Assembly: GCA_033807695.1 (NCBI GenBank)
Contig: CM066303.1
Span: forward strand, 3,038,001 to 3,102,000
Direction of reading: 5' to 3'
DNA length: 64,000 nucleotides
DNA from: Daedaleopsis sinensis
Taxonomy: Eukaryota; Basidiomycota; Agaricomycetes; Polyporales; Polyporaceae
Positions 22,529 through 31,969 of the stretch are shown here, piece by piece. Made by a program: the position numbers and the translations under genes. The notes beneath the pieces are model-generated. The model had not been told where the DNA came from. It did no database searches and saw nothing but the letters and a program-made list of their open reading frames with translations. Positions within the stretch are counted from its first letter, which is position 1; each line of letters opens with the position of its first letter.

Positions 22529-24049
22529 TTAGAGGTTCGACGTGCTTCGGTTGCGTGCGGGCAGGACAATGAATATGGCAGCCGCCATAGCGATTAAACC
22601 TCCGGCCAGTCCCCACAGCAGGTACCAAAAGAACTGAGCTACTGTGAGCGAGTGAATATGCGGAAAGGGTAGATGAACTTACAATGCGGCACTCATGCCA
22701 CGGCAACACCCTGAAGGCTCTTGCCGTCCAGCCCGCAGGCTCTTCGGCGCCTGTGAAAAGGTTAGCACCACGAGATCAGCGGAACGAATACTGTTTTGAT
22801 TGAGAGTACTCACGGACGCCAGCACTCCATATAACAATGGGTAGTCCCTGGTACTGGTTGGTGATACCAGTAGCTATAAGGAAACGAACGCGGACGGGGT
22901 CATAGTGTGCGTCGATGGTAAGAATTTCACAGCCGTCTGGACATAATGTCAGCATCCCTCGAGGAATGAATATGCCAAGTCCTACCTTCAACGACCAGCG
23001 GCTGGTATTGACGAAGAGTGGCTATGTCCCATAGATTGACGTGCCCAACAGTGCTACCACCCATGATTGCGTGACCACCGTGGATGAAACGAACGGGGAC
23101 GGCACGCACCCGGTTCACGGTATGACTGAGCGTAGCGAGAGATTGACCGGTTTCGACTGCGTATATGTCAAAACCGGAACGCATATTCGATACAACTAGC
23201 TTGCTGCCGTCCAACGACACTGAAGCATCTCCACTAGATCACTAAACATCAGCCACGATCAGCGGTATCACAGGTTTGATTGTGACATACATGCGGCCGT
23301 TAAGAGGTACGTTGAAGAGCAGCGACCAGTCGTGAGTGTTGTAGATCCTACGAACGAGTTGTCGGTGATTATCCGATTATACCCGACAGTCTGGGACTCA
23401 CAGATACCCATGGTACATATATGTCACAAGTAGCACAGACGAGTAGGAACGACTCCGAGTCCAGTGAATGCTTGTCACTATGACTTCATGGTCTTGATTT
23501 TCTGAATTCTTCGGTGGTAGACCAAGATCGAAATCGTGGCTCCATTCCCCTGCATGCTGTAGGTCGGGAAACAGAGAACACACGAATACGCGAACACTCA
23601 CCATGCCTCCCCTTCCTCCAAATTGCCAATTCTTGCAATGCTCCGGAAGCCAAACGGGAGCCTTGGACAGCAAGCCGTTCAACGACGAAGTTATGGTACC
23701 TTGGGAAGCTGTGACCTTGGATTCGTGCCTGATACGACGTGTATTCAGCGAAACTCTCTGTTTGTTGAAGTCTTACCGGTTGTATAAGAATGCTCGAGAG
23801 AGCCCCGTCCTCCAAACCACACACGAGGACACCCTCTTCATCCGGGATCCAAATCAGGGAGAAGATCGCACTCGGAGTGATGAAAGTGTGAAGCAACCTC
23901 CCGTCCGACACCCGCCAAACGCAGAGCTTGTTGTCCTTTCCCCCAGCGGCGAGCAAAAGTCCGTCAGGACTAAACGCCACAACGGTGACGCCGGACCCAA
24001 TGCCGTCGCCGATGTTAGAGGACCTCTCATAGCACATCAGAGCAGGCAT
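22529..24049 (-). CDS. WD40-like protein with C-terminal membrane anchor
   Basis: Eight exons (24049-23777, 23728-23602, 23549-23402, 23347-23291, 23233-22986, 22936-22814, 22750-22683, 22633-22529) give 382 residues starting MPALMCYERSSN. The N-terminal repeat is a classic WD40 blade: VTVVAFSPDGLLLAAGG followed by DNKLCVWRVSDGRLLHTF. Further blades follow, with AIWRKG, VSLDGSKLVVSNMRSGFDIY and GGSTVGHVNLWDIATLR. Five to seven blades are likely, fewer than a full canonical set being obvious. Residues about 350-373 form a hydrophobic helix (FFWYLLWGLAGGLIAMAAAI) with a ten-residue basic tail, so it is probably tail-anchored with the propeller in the cytosol or nucleoplasm. WD40 propellers act as protein-interaction platforms. 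It is divergently transcribed from the SUN gene with 214 bp between starts, suggesting co-regulation. Confidence 0.75.
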
Positions 24050-24263
24050 AGCGACAGTCGAGTAGTATAGAGAAGGTCAAAGTCGGCAGAGGAGTCTGCC
24101 AGACAGCCACAGCGTGGTGACGGAACAAAGCAACGAGCGGCGACCTGCGGGCCGGGGCGACTCGATCCCGCGGTTGGGCGCTCGGTTCCTGTTTGCGTTC
24201 CTCCTCTCACCTCCACGTACGACGCGCACCTCTGTGTTCGCTCAGTGGCGCCTCGCCCTTTGC
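24050..24263. promoter_or_regulatory. Bidirectional promoter, WD40-like and SUN genes
   Basis: 214 bp separate the two start codons, leaving room only for a shared divergent promoter. It is GC-rich on the left; no defined binding motif was recognised. Shared control of the two membrane-anchored proteins is an inference from the spacing. Confidence 0.5.
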
Positions 24264-25246
24264 ATGATGAATACACCCTTCGATGCCAGCAGATGGGTAC
24301 TTCAGGATCCTCACAATGGCAGTACGTACAAATACCGTGTGTTCCGCGGACTACTACTAAATGTATATTTGTTTATGCAGCATCGTCTCAACCCCGCGTC
24401 AAGGACACGCCGATGAGCTCCCGGCCCTCCCGCTCTCCTGAGAAATCCTACGGCGAGCTGACCGGAATATTGCCCGGCCATGCTATATGGCCAGCCATAT
24501 GCGGGCTCGTCTTGGCCATCGCTGTCTGCAGTGGGCTGTTCTTGTCCTTGTTGCCGAAGTCTCCTCTCCCTCCTCCTTCGGATGAAATCCCCCCCCACAT
24601 CAAGGCGTACGTCGATCGCGTCGTATCCCGTGCCATTCGTGATCCAGTTGGCCGTCGCGACTTCGCCTTGCTCGCGGACGGTGGTCGAGTGTTGCAAGCG
24701 CTCACTGGATTCGCGTCAGGGGATGGGTTCAACACGGCTGAATCCACGATCCACAATTCGCCGAATAGGACCTTGGTCGATGACCTTCGCATCGGACAGT
24801 GTTGGTCATTTCCGTCGGGTCACGGGCAACTTGGATTCCGTCTGTCCGACATGGTATATCCGACTCACGTCACGATCGACCACATCCCCATCGAAATCGC
24901 AGCTGACGTCAGCCGCACTCCCCGTTCCATGATTCTTTGGGGTGTGGTAGATGGTCCCTCAAACGAGTCACGTCTGCAGACCTTCTCCAGCCGTCGCGCC
25001 GAGCTCTTTCCCGCACTTCCAAGTCGAGTAGGACCACTAGAAACTCACAAGTTCAAGTACGTACCTCTTGCGATGTTTGACTACGATATACGCCTCTCTT
25101 CCAACATCCAGACCTTCTCGGTCAATCCTTACGTAGCTGAACTCGGACTATACTTCGGAGTCATGGTGCTGGAGGTCTTGACCAATTGGGGCGGAGAGAC
25201 CACCTGTCTATATCGTGTACGCGTTCACGGCGAAGCTAAAGCTTGA
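24264..25246 (+). CDS. SUN-domain single-pass membrane protein
   Basis: Exons 24264-24321 and 24381-25246 give 307 residues starting MMNTPFDASRW. A hydrophobic helix at about 56-77 (AICGLVLAIAVCSGLFLSLL) follows a short Ser/Pro/Arg N-terminus. Residues about 125-305 match the SUN (Sad1/UNC-84) domain: GQCWSFPSGHGQLGFRLSD, the YPTHVTIDHIP strand, ILWGVVDG, and the C-terminal GETTCLYRVRVHGE. SUN proteins span the inner nuclear membrane with the SUN domain in the perinuclear space, where it binds KASH peptides to link nucleus and cytoskeleton. The linker between helix and SUN domain is only about 50 residues, much shorter than the coiled-coil linkers of typical SUN proteins. The reading frame is intact. 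It is part of the transposon cargo, so it was probably captured from a host SUN gene. A role in ER or wall is also possible for atypical SUN proteins. Confidence 0.85.
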
Positions 25247-25546
25247 CCAATAGTACTGTTTCTACACTTGCCTTTGTACAGCACTCGGATTTAGTTTGCA
25301 AGTGACAGTTTTTGTCGTCGTGCCGCGTCGCTCATAATTGATTTAGGTACAATCGGATCAAAGAGAACTTTTGTCGCCATATTATTGCCTCCCTTTAACA
25401 GCGGCAGGTGAGTACATGGCCCATACCAATACAACACCGCGTAAACATTGATTGCTGCAACCGCCTTTGCCTCAGGCAACTCATTATAATTAAGTGTGCC
25501 CTGATGAGTTCTCCGCCCACCTCTTCAACATCCCCACAAGCTCAGT
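25247..25546. other. Intergenic, probable promoter of the next gene
   Basis: 300 bp between the SUN stop and the next start. Only a short minus-strand ORF is open and it has no support. AT-rich sequence at 25320-25390 and a pyrimidine-rich stretch before 25547 fit a fungal promoter. Confidence 0.4.
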
Positions 25547-28500
25547 ATGTCCTCCCCGAGCGGCGAGGGTGTTCCGTCTGCGACGGCTCAGAATCAACCT
25601 CACGCTACTGCTCAGGACCCTCGTGTCCTGACGACGGCTCCTATAGAGCACTTGGTGCCGCCGGCCGGCCCTAGCTCCGCCACTCCTGCAACACCCTCAA
25701 AAGTGGCGCTTTACCAGTCAGCTACCGAGTCGACTCCTCCTCAAGTTCTTCAGTTTGTGGGTCCGTTCCAGACCCAGACCTCCCTTGGAGCAAAGCGACG
25801 TTTGGTAGGGACGCTCGCGCACGATCTGAACAACACGAAGTCCACAAAGATCGTTGGTGAACAGGTGTGTATTATACCTCTACACGACGGTGAGATTCTG
25901 GGACTGACACGGCTTAGGAAAACGCGCCTCCTTTGGAACTGAATCCCTTGTACGACGTATGTGCCACTCTCCACCATATTATTCGTATTTAACACGCGCA
26001 CTTGACAGATTATGATAGGGGGAGGAATCCGAAAGGCCATCGCTTTGAGTAACCGACCCGTTCGTGGCTCGCCGTCTGCTCCGCCGGCTGCCCCGCCTCT
26101 TCCCCCGCCGGCTGCTCCGCCATCTGCCCCGCCGCCAGCTTCCGAAACGTTCCGATACATCCATGCTGCCATGGACGGTCGGAAATCCGCCCCGATTCCC
26201 CGACATCCTCCGAGTACCCGGGAGAACACAGCGGGTCTGTCCAACATCGCTGAACATCGGCGTTCTACGTCGCATCAGGCTGCCGATCCCAACTCAGGCC
26301 TCGTACTTACCGCCTCCGCTCCTGAAGTCAATACCACCCAGACTCAAGGCCAGGTTGGTAACGCATCTGTGTATGTTCATCCAAGCATGATTCATGCCGT
26401 GCGGACATACTTCTTTCAATCCGGGCGAGGAGTCTTGGTACGTCTCAATCTTGACTCGAGCGACATGAAGAGTACTGATGCGACGCCAATGTAGTCTGAC
26501 GAAGAAGCTCGACGGATGTGGTTCAGACTTGATGAAAGTCAACGACGTCGTGTCCTAGAAGCAGCCTCGCGATCAGGAGCCCAGTCCGCCATCGCCGCCA
26601 ACGACTCTGCGTTCAGCGCCCAGAAAACCAAGATAATCGTGGCCGATCCCGACAAGCTCGTCAGGCGACAGCCATCACGTCGCGCACACGATCAAGGAGG
26701 AGATCGATTCAACCATGGATCCGCCTACATCTCAAATCCTGCACCAGGACATCCTCCCGTTCAACATCAGGTCCACAGCGCAAATCTGCAGCAGCCCCTT
26801 CCCCCGTTTCCTACCGCGCAAGCCTACAACGCAACCCCCCAAGCCTTACACGTTCCTGCGCAACGGGAACATCATCCGTACCCCCAACATCTGCAAGAGC
26901 AACCGCAGAGCCAGGTCACAGGCGCGCACTTTCGACCTCCCGATGCACCTGGGGCGTTTCTGTCGCAGCCTGGGCCGTATGGTACACATACGTGTCCGCC
27001 GTCGCAGATGGTGCCCATGGAGGATCACGCGGCGGCTCACTACGCCAGGCATGCGCATCCGCCGGCGCAGATGATGCCCATGGACGTTCAGGAAGCTAGC
27101 CAGACGTCCGACCCTCACGTCAGGTATGCGCATCCGCCAGCACAGATGATGCCCATGGACGTCCAGGCGACAAGCCAGTCGTCAGCTCCTCGCATCGACC
27201 TCGGCGGTCATCATCACTACCAGCAGTATTCTGAACTGATGGGGCCACCTGCCATACCACCTCGTCCCTCCCATGCACCATCGACGCGCGAGTCAGGGGT
27301 CCCCCCCCCGTCCATGCAATACCCGTCTCATCCTTCGGCCCTTGCACCGCCTCGCCCTATCGCTCATCCGCAACCGTCAAGGCCACTGCCCGCTCCACCT
27401 GGCACAGAGCATGGTCCTCGTGCGCATGATGACAGCATGGGAGAAGATCAGCCTGAGGACATGTTGCCATTCGCGTTTCTACAAGATGGGGACATCGTGA
27501 GTTATTCAAAGTGTCCTGTTCGAGTTCGAACCTGATATGTTCCATGCCCAGGATATGTCGGGTGAGCTCGGGAGAGCACTCGATAAGGGGAAGGCGAGTT
27601 CTATATCGCTACTCACATAATATTTTCGTGACACTGATCTCTTTGCTAGGGACGCGCAATCGACGAAGATCATATCATGGGCGATCATGCTCTGCAGCAA
27701 GAGCATCAGCCGAACCCCGCTGAACCTCGATGGGCTGCAGGTCCCTCTGACTTCGCTCCCAGAGAGTACCCGGGCGTTGCGCAACCCACGATGCATCCTC
27801 GAGTGCGTAATCCGGGCCTTCTTGCGTTCATTGTACCCAGTTCTGACCCACTACCGTGACATAGCCGACGCAACCGCCACCACAGGACGTCAATATATTA
27901 AGCCCCGAAGTGTTGGTCTTTATGTTGGGTCAAATCCAGGACGTGAAGGTCGCACAGCAGGAGCTACAGTACGTGATTCACACCAAATCTACATGATGTT
28001 ATACTGATAGGTATTCAGGTCGCAAATAGCCCAAGAACTGGCCGCGTTCCGCACCGCGTTGATTGGCGGGACTGCTGAGCGCCAGCTCAACGGTAACGGT
28101 GACCCCCTCGGTGACCCCCGCGCTGGTGCAAACTCTCACACCGGTCCCGCACTGCTCGCTGAGATGGACGCTCCGGCTGCCGGGAGGCCCCCAAAGCGTA
28201 CGGTCACTAAGCCTTCCGCTCGACAGCTTAAGAGGACCCGGAACATCAAGCGCAAGGCTGCCCGGTACCGGGGCCGCGGACACGACGCTGACGACGAGGA
28301 CGAGGAGGACGAGGATGCTACGGAGAAGATCAAGGAGCTCCATATTGCTCGTCTACGGGTCAGCATTGTTATTCTTCCTCCTAGACATGTTGCTAAGATT
28401 CCTCTCAAAGGTTCGAGTGCGTCATTTACTGGAGTCCATGCTCCAAATTACGGACTGGTCCGTCGTTGCTACGCAATATCCCACACTCACGGAGGCCGAG

Positions 28501-29302
28501 ATCTCTGCATATTTGAGGAGGGATGGGTCTTTCCCCCTTGACGCTGCCAACTATCGCATCGACTTCGTACAGTCTTGGAAGAAATTCCTGCTGAACAGGG
28601 AAGCTCGACACATCTTTATTGACAAGTACTTCGCTCGTGTCGAAGGAGGCGCTTACTTTAACCATCCGACCCCGCCGCAACTTCTGACGCGGGAGCTTGT
28701 CGGCGACATTCTCGACAAGCACATGCCGTACTGCCGGCTTCGTTGGCGCCAATCCTTGAACCCCATGGATCCCGCCAAAGTCGAAGCTATTGCTCGTCGA
28801 GTAGCTCAGAACTCGCGCAAGTCGACGGTGAGTCCTATTTGTGTCATTCACCCATCTTCCAGCTGACTTTGATCACGAACAGCTTCATGAGTCCCGCGGG
28901 GTGGTCATTCATCGTCGCGCTGAACTGCATCGTCATGCCCGCCTCTTCACTGCCCTTGAACCAATCAACATGAGCGGCGATGAGACCGACGGTCCAGAGA
29001 AGGAACATCCCCCCGTCTGGCGAATCATCATCGCTAGATGGCAGAGCGTCGAGCTCAGGAACTTCCTCCTTACCCTGGACCGGCTGTACCGCGAGGACTG
29101 GGCGCATCCTGTTCACAGGCGCGCGATGGGTGGGAATGCACCTCGCACTCGTGTTCTCCGGCAGAGCGGCCGCAGCGAGGAAGGAGTCGCTCCGGTTGGG
29201 CTCTGGTGCAACTGCTATGATGAGGATTGGCTCCAGTCCCTACCTCCTCATTTGTATAGCGAGTTGGAAATCGTGGAGGAACGTTACGACTTCTCAACTT
29301 AG
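25547..29302 (+). CDS. Large basidiomycete orphan protein, Pro/Gln-rich N-terminus
   Basis: Ten exons (25547-25864, 25918-25956, 26009-26437, 26495-27496, 27552-27593, 27650-27802, 27865-27968, 28019-28358, 28411-28827, 28883-29302) give 1,087 residues. Residues 1-620 are mostly low complexity and Pro/Gln/His rich, with two repeats of YAHPPAQMMPMDVQ-type sequence. A short charged segment (DEEARRMWFRLDESQRRRVL) sits near 265. A basic-acidic patch near 780-815 (KRTRNIKRKAARYRGRG then DEDEEDEDA) could contact DNA or RNA. The C-terminal 270 residues look globular, ending with motifs RWQSVELRNFLLTLDRLYRE and GLWCNCYDEDWLQSLPPH. I recall such C-terminal blocks in many uncharacterised basidiomycete proteins, but cannot name a domain. 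It may be an accessory protein of this transposon family. The fifth intron uses a GC-AG border. Start chosen because 25504 is out of frame. Confidence 0.7.
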
Positions 29303-29759
29303 GTTGCTACGACTGTAAGTGTACATTTCGCATGCTTTTGTATTTCTGGCTATGTATATTCGGTTTGGAGTCATGGCCCTTGTACGCTTGCTAGGATGGG
29401 GAGGTTCATAATGTAAGTGATCGATATCGAGACCTTATCTAACGAGTAGTGCAGCACGGCGAAGCATCTCTCCCGCGTGCTCCCGGGGAATCTGCGCGAC
29501 ACAGGGAACTGCGAACCGCTTCGCAAAACCATATTCCCGCTCCCGCTCACCTCAAGTCGCACTTCGTCGCTTCAGGACGTCTCGCGCTTCTCCCTCACTT
29601 CCCCTGCTCTGTGTTGCTCCCCACTGCACCGAAGAGCTGGAGCGTCCTCTGAGCGCATACGCCCGACCACTGTGCAACGCTCTGCCAACCCCCGCGCTCG
29701 TGTTCTCTCCGCCTTGGGTCACTCCTCGTCACTTCCCTCCGCTTCGGATCGCTCCTGGC
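29303..29759. other. Intergenic lead-in to the right minisatellite
   Basis: No supportable gene. Sequence becomes GC-rich and repetitive toward 29760. ORFs that start here and run through the minisatellite are treated as compositional artefacts. Confidence 0.45.
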
Positions 29760-31200
29760 CGTACCGCCCAGTGACTCTTCGCCGCGTCGCTCTTCGTCGT
29801 ACCTCGTTGCTTCTCCCCGTCGCTCCCCATCGCACCACCGTCGGTCCGGTCATTTCACGCCGCAGTTCGAACATCCGCACGCCCCGCGCGTTGCTTCGCT
29901 CCCTGTCGCTCCTAGTTGCTCCCCGTCGGAGACCTTCGCACGCCGTCGCTCCCGTCGCACCACCGTCCGTCGCGACCTCCCGAGTTCTCCAACTCGCGTC
30001 GCTCCTCACTTCGACACACTTTGCGTCGAGGCGCGCCCGGTCACTTCGCGCCGCACCTCGAACATCCGCACGCCTCGCGCCGCGTTGCTTCGCTCCCCGT
30101 CGCTCCTCGTCGCTCCCTCTCTCCCTGCCTCTCCCTGTCGCTCCCTGCCTCTCCCTGTGGCACCCCGTCGCACTCCGTCGCACCACCGTCCGTCGCGACC
30201 TCCCCGAGTTCTCCAACTTGCGTCGCTCCTCACTTCGACACACTTTGCGTCGAGGCGCGCCCGGTCACTTCGCGCCGCACCTCGAACATCCGCACGCCTC
30301 GCGCCGCGTTGCTTCGCTCCCCGTCGCTCCTCGTCGCTCCCTCTCTCCCTGCCCTCCCTGTCGCTCCCTGCCTCTCCCTGTGGCACCCCGTCGCACTCCG
30401 TCGCACCACCGTCCGTCGCGACCTCCCCGAGTTCTCCAACTCGCGTCGCTCCTCACTTCGACCAATTTGAGTCGAGGCGTGCCCGGTCACTTCGCGCCGC
30501 ACCTCAAACACCCGCACGCCTCGCGCCGCGTCGTCTCGCTCCCCGTCGCTCCTCGTCGCTCCCTGCCTCTCCCTGTCGCAACCCGTCTCTCCCCGTCGCA
30601 CCCCGTCGCACTCCGTCGCACCACCGTCCGTCACGACCTCCCCAAGTTCTCCAAATCGCGTCGCTCCTCCTCACTTCGACACACTTTGCGTCGAGGCGCG
30701 CCCGGTCACTTCGCGCCGCACCTCGAACATTCCAGTAGTGCAACCGGAAGCGACGCGGTGCATGGTGCGACAGGGAGCGACGGTGAGCGGTGGGACGCAC
30801 CCAACCACTTCGCGCCGCACCTCGATTCTCCGCGCGCACCTCGATCGTCCCAGTAGTGAGACTGGGAGCGACGCAGTGCGTGGTGCGACGGGGAGCGACG
30901 GGGAGCAGTGCCGCCTGGTCACTTCGCGCCGCACCTCGAGCATCCGCACGCCCCGCGCGTTGCCTCGCTCCTCATCGCACCGCTCCCCGTCACTCCACGT
31001 CGCACCACACACCTTAACTTCTTACCGCGTTGCTCTTGGTCACGCCGCTCTCTGTCGCTTCGCACCGCGTTGCTCTCCGTCGCACCGCTCTCCATCGCTT
31101 TGGGTCTCATCGCTCCTGCTCCCACCGCCTTCGTGCACGTTTGCACCGTCTCCCGCACCGTCGCACGGTCTCGCATACGGACGGTCGCACGGTCGCACCA
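29760..31200. repeat. Right GC-rich minisatellite
   Basis: Same repeat family as 7010-8260 and in the same orientation, with several nearly complete units of about 230 bp (CACTTCGCGCCGCACCTC recurs near 30038, 30267, 30488 and 30709). The last part, from about 30536 to 30990, matches 7682-8140 with only scattered differences, showing recent exchange between the two ends. From 30990 to 31313 the array gradually becomes non-repetitive. Confidence 0.85.
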
Positions 31201-31313
31201 CTGTCCGTCTCACGTCGCTGCACCACTGTCGATCCCTCCCTGCGCGACGCCCTCAAACGCCCTCGTCTGCATGGCAAATCACTGCCTTCCCCATGAGTCA
31301 TCCCGCCAACCGT

Positions 31314-31550
31314 AAAGACTTTTCCTCGATAGAAAAGGCGGCGAGTGGTTAAACCGTTCTAAGCCAGTTGGGTTTAATTTGTAGCTTACAAAGCTGTCCT
31401 AAATGTTAACATTTTCTGCGTTAGAAAATGTTACTTATTCAGCTGAACGAAAAGGGACACGATGCCCGCCCAGAAGATGATCGACTTCTTTGCCAAAAGC
31501 TCTTGCAAAGAGCTTCACTTTCTTTGAAAGAAAAGCCACTCCATAGGTAA
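31314..31550 (+). repeat. Right subterminal 237-bp block
   Basis: Identical by eye to 6581-6817 and in the same orientation, so the two blocks are direct rather than inverted copies. It ends 190 bp inside the right end of the transposon. Confidence 0.88.
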
Positions 31551-31678
31551 CCTTTTATCTGCGGCAAAAAGCGATGAAACGCATCCCTATTTGGCAGTTC
31601 GAAAAAAGCTTGAAATTGTGGTAGAAAATGATACATTTTGCTACGTAGAATAGGATCAGAATAGGGTCGAAATGGGTA

Positions 31679-31740
31679 ACTACGCGTGGCGCCTTTTATG
31701 CGCCTTTTCTACCGAAAAAAATCCGGGTTTGCCTGCCGTG
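31679..31740 (-). repeat. Right terminal inverted repeat, 62 bp
   Basis: Exact reverse complement of 6381-6442, ending GGGTTTGCCTGCCGTG. Followed by the target duplication CTG at 31741-31743. Confidence 0.92.
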
Positions 31741-31969
31741 CTGAACACTGGTCGTGTCCAGGAATACGACATCGAGCGTCCTGCGGTGGACCAATAATAG
31801 ATATTCGTGATAAGGTTTGAGAGCGTCTTCTTCGGTCCTCGTGGTGGTTCAGAGCGCGCAGGAGCGTGCTTAGTGCGGATACCTGGCATACGCACTCTGC
31901 CCCCTTCCTCTACCATCCCTAGCAGGCCCCCGCTCACCATCGTATCATCCCCGCCTCAAGCTCTCCCGT

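Larger units (their letters stand above)
6381..31740. mobile_element. Giant CACTA (Tnp2) transposon with nine cargo genes
   Basis: The outermost 62 bp at each end are perfect inverted repeats beginning CACGGCAGGCAAACCCGG and diverging immediately afterwards. The bases just outside are CTG on the left (6378-6380) and CTG on the right (31741-31743), the 3-bp target duplication expected of CACTA/EnSpm elements, which also start with 5'-CAC. The interval encodes a Tnp2 transposase (8403-12445, -). Both ends carry an identical 237-bp subterminal block and a GC-rich minisatellite. At 25,360 bp this is very large. The inner 17 kb holds nine non-transposase genes with consistent introns. The alternative is that two separate element ends happen to face each other around host genes; the matching duplication and the internal transposase argue against this. 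It inserted about 230 bp upstream of the first DUF6535 start codon. Confidence 0.82.

Noticed and set aside
29477..31352. ORF of 459 codons and overlapping ones at the right end
   Set aside because: Same minisatellite composition as at the left end; no splice or start context and no domain.
6381..31740. Starship-type element
   Set aside because: No tyrosine recombinase (DUF3435) captain gene is seen; the ends are inverted repeats with a 3-bp duplication and the transposase is Tnp2.
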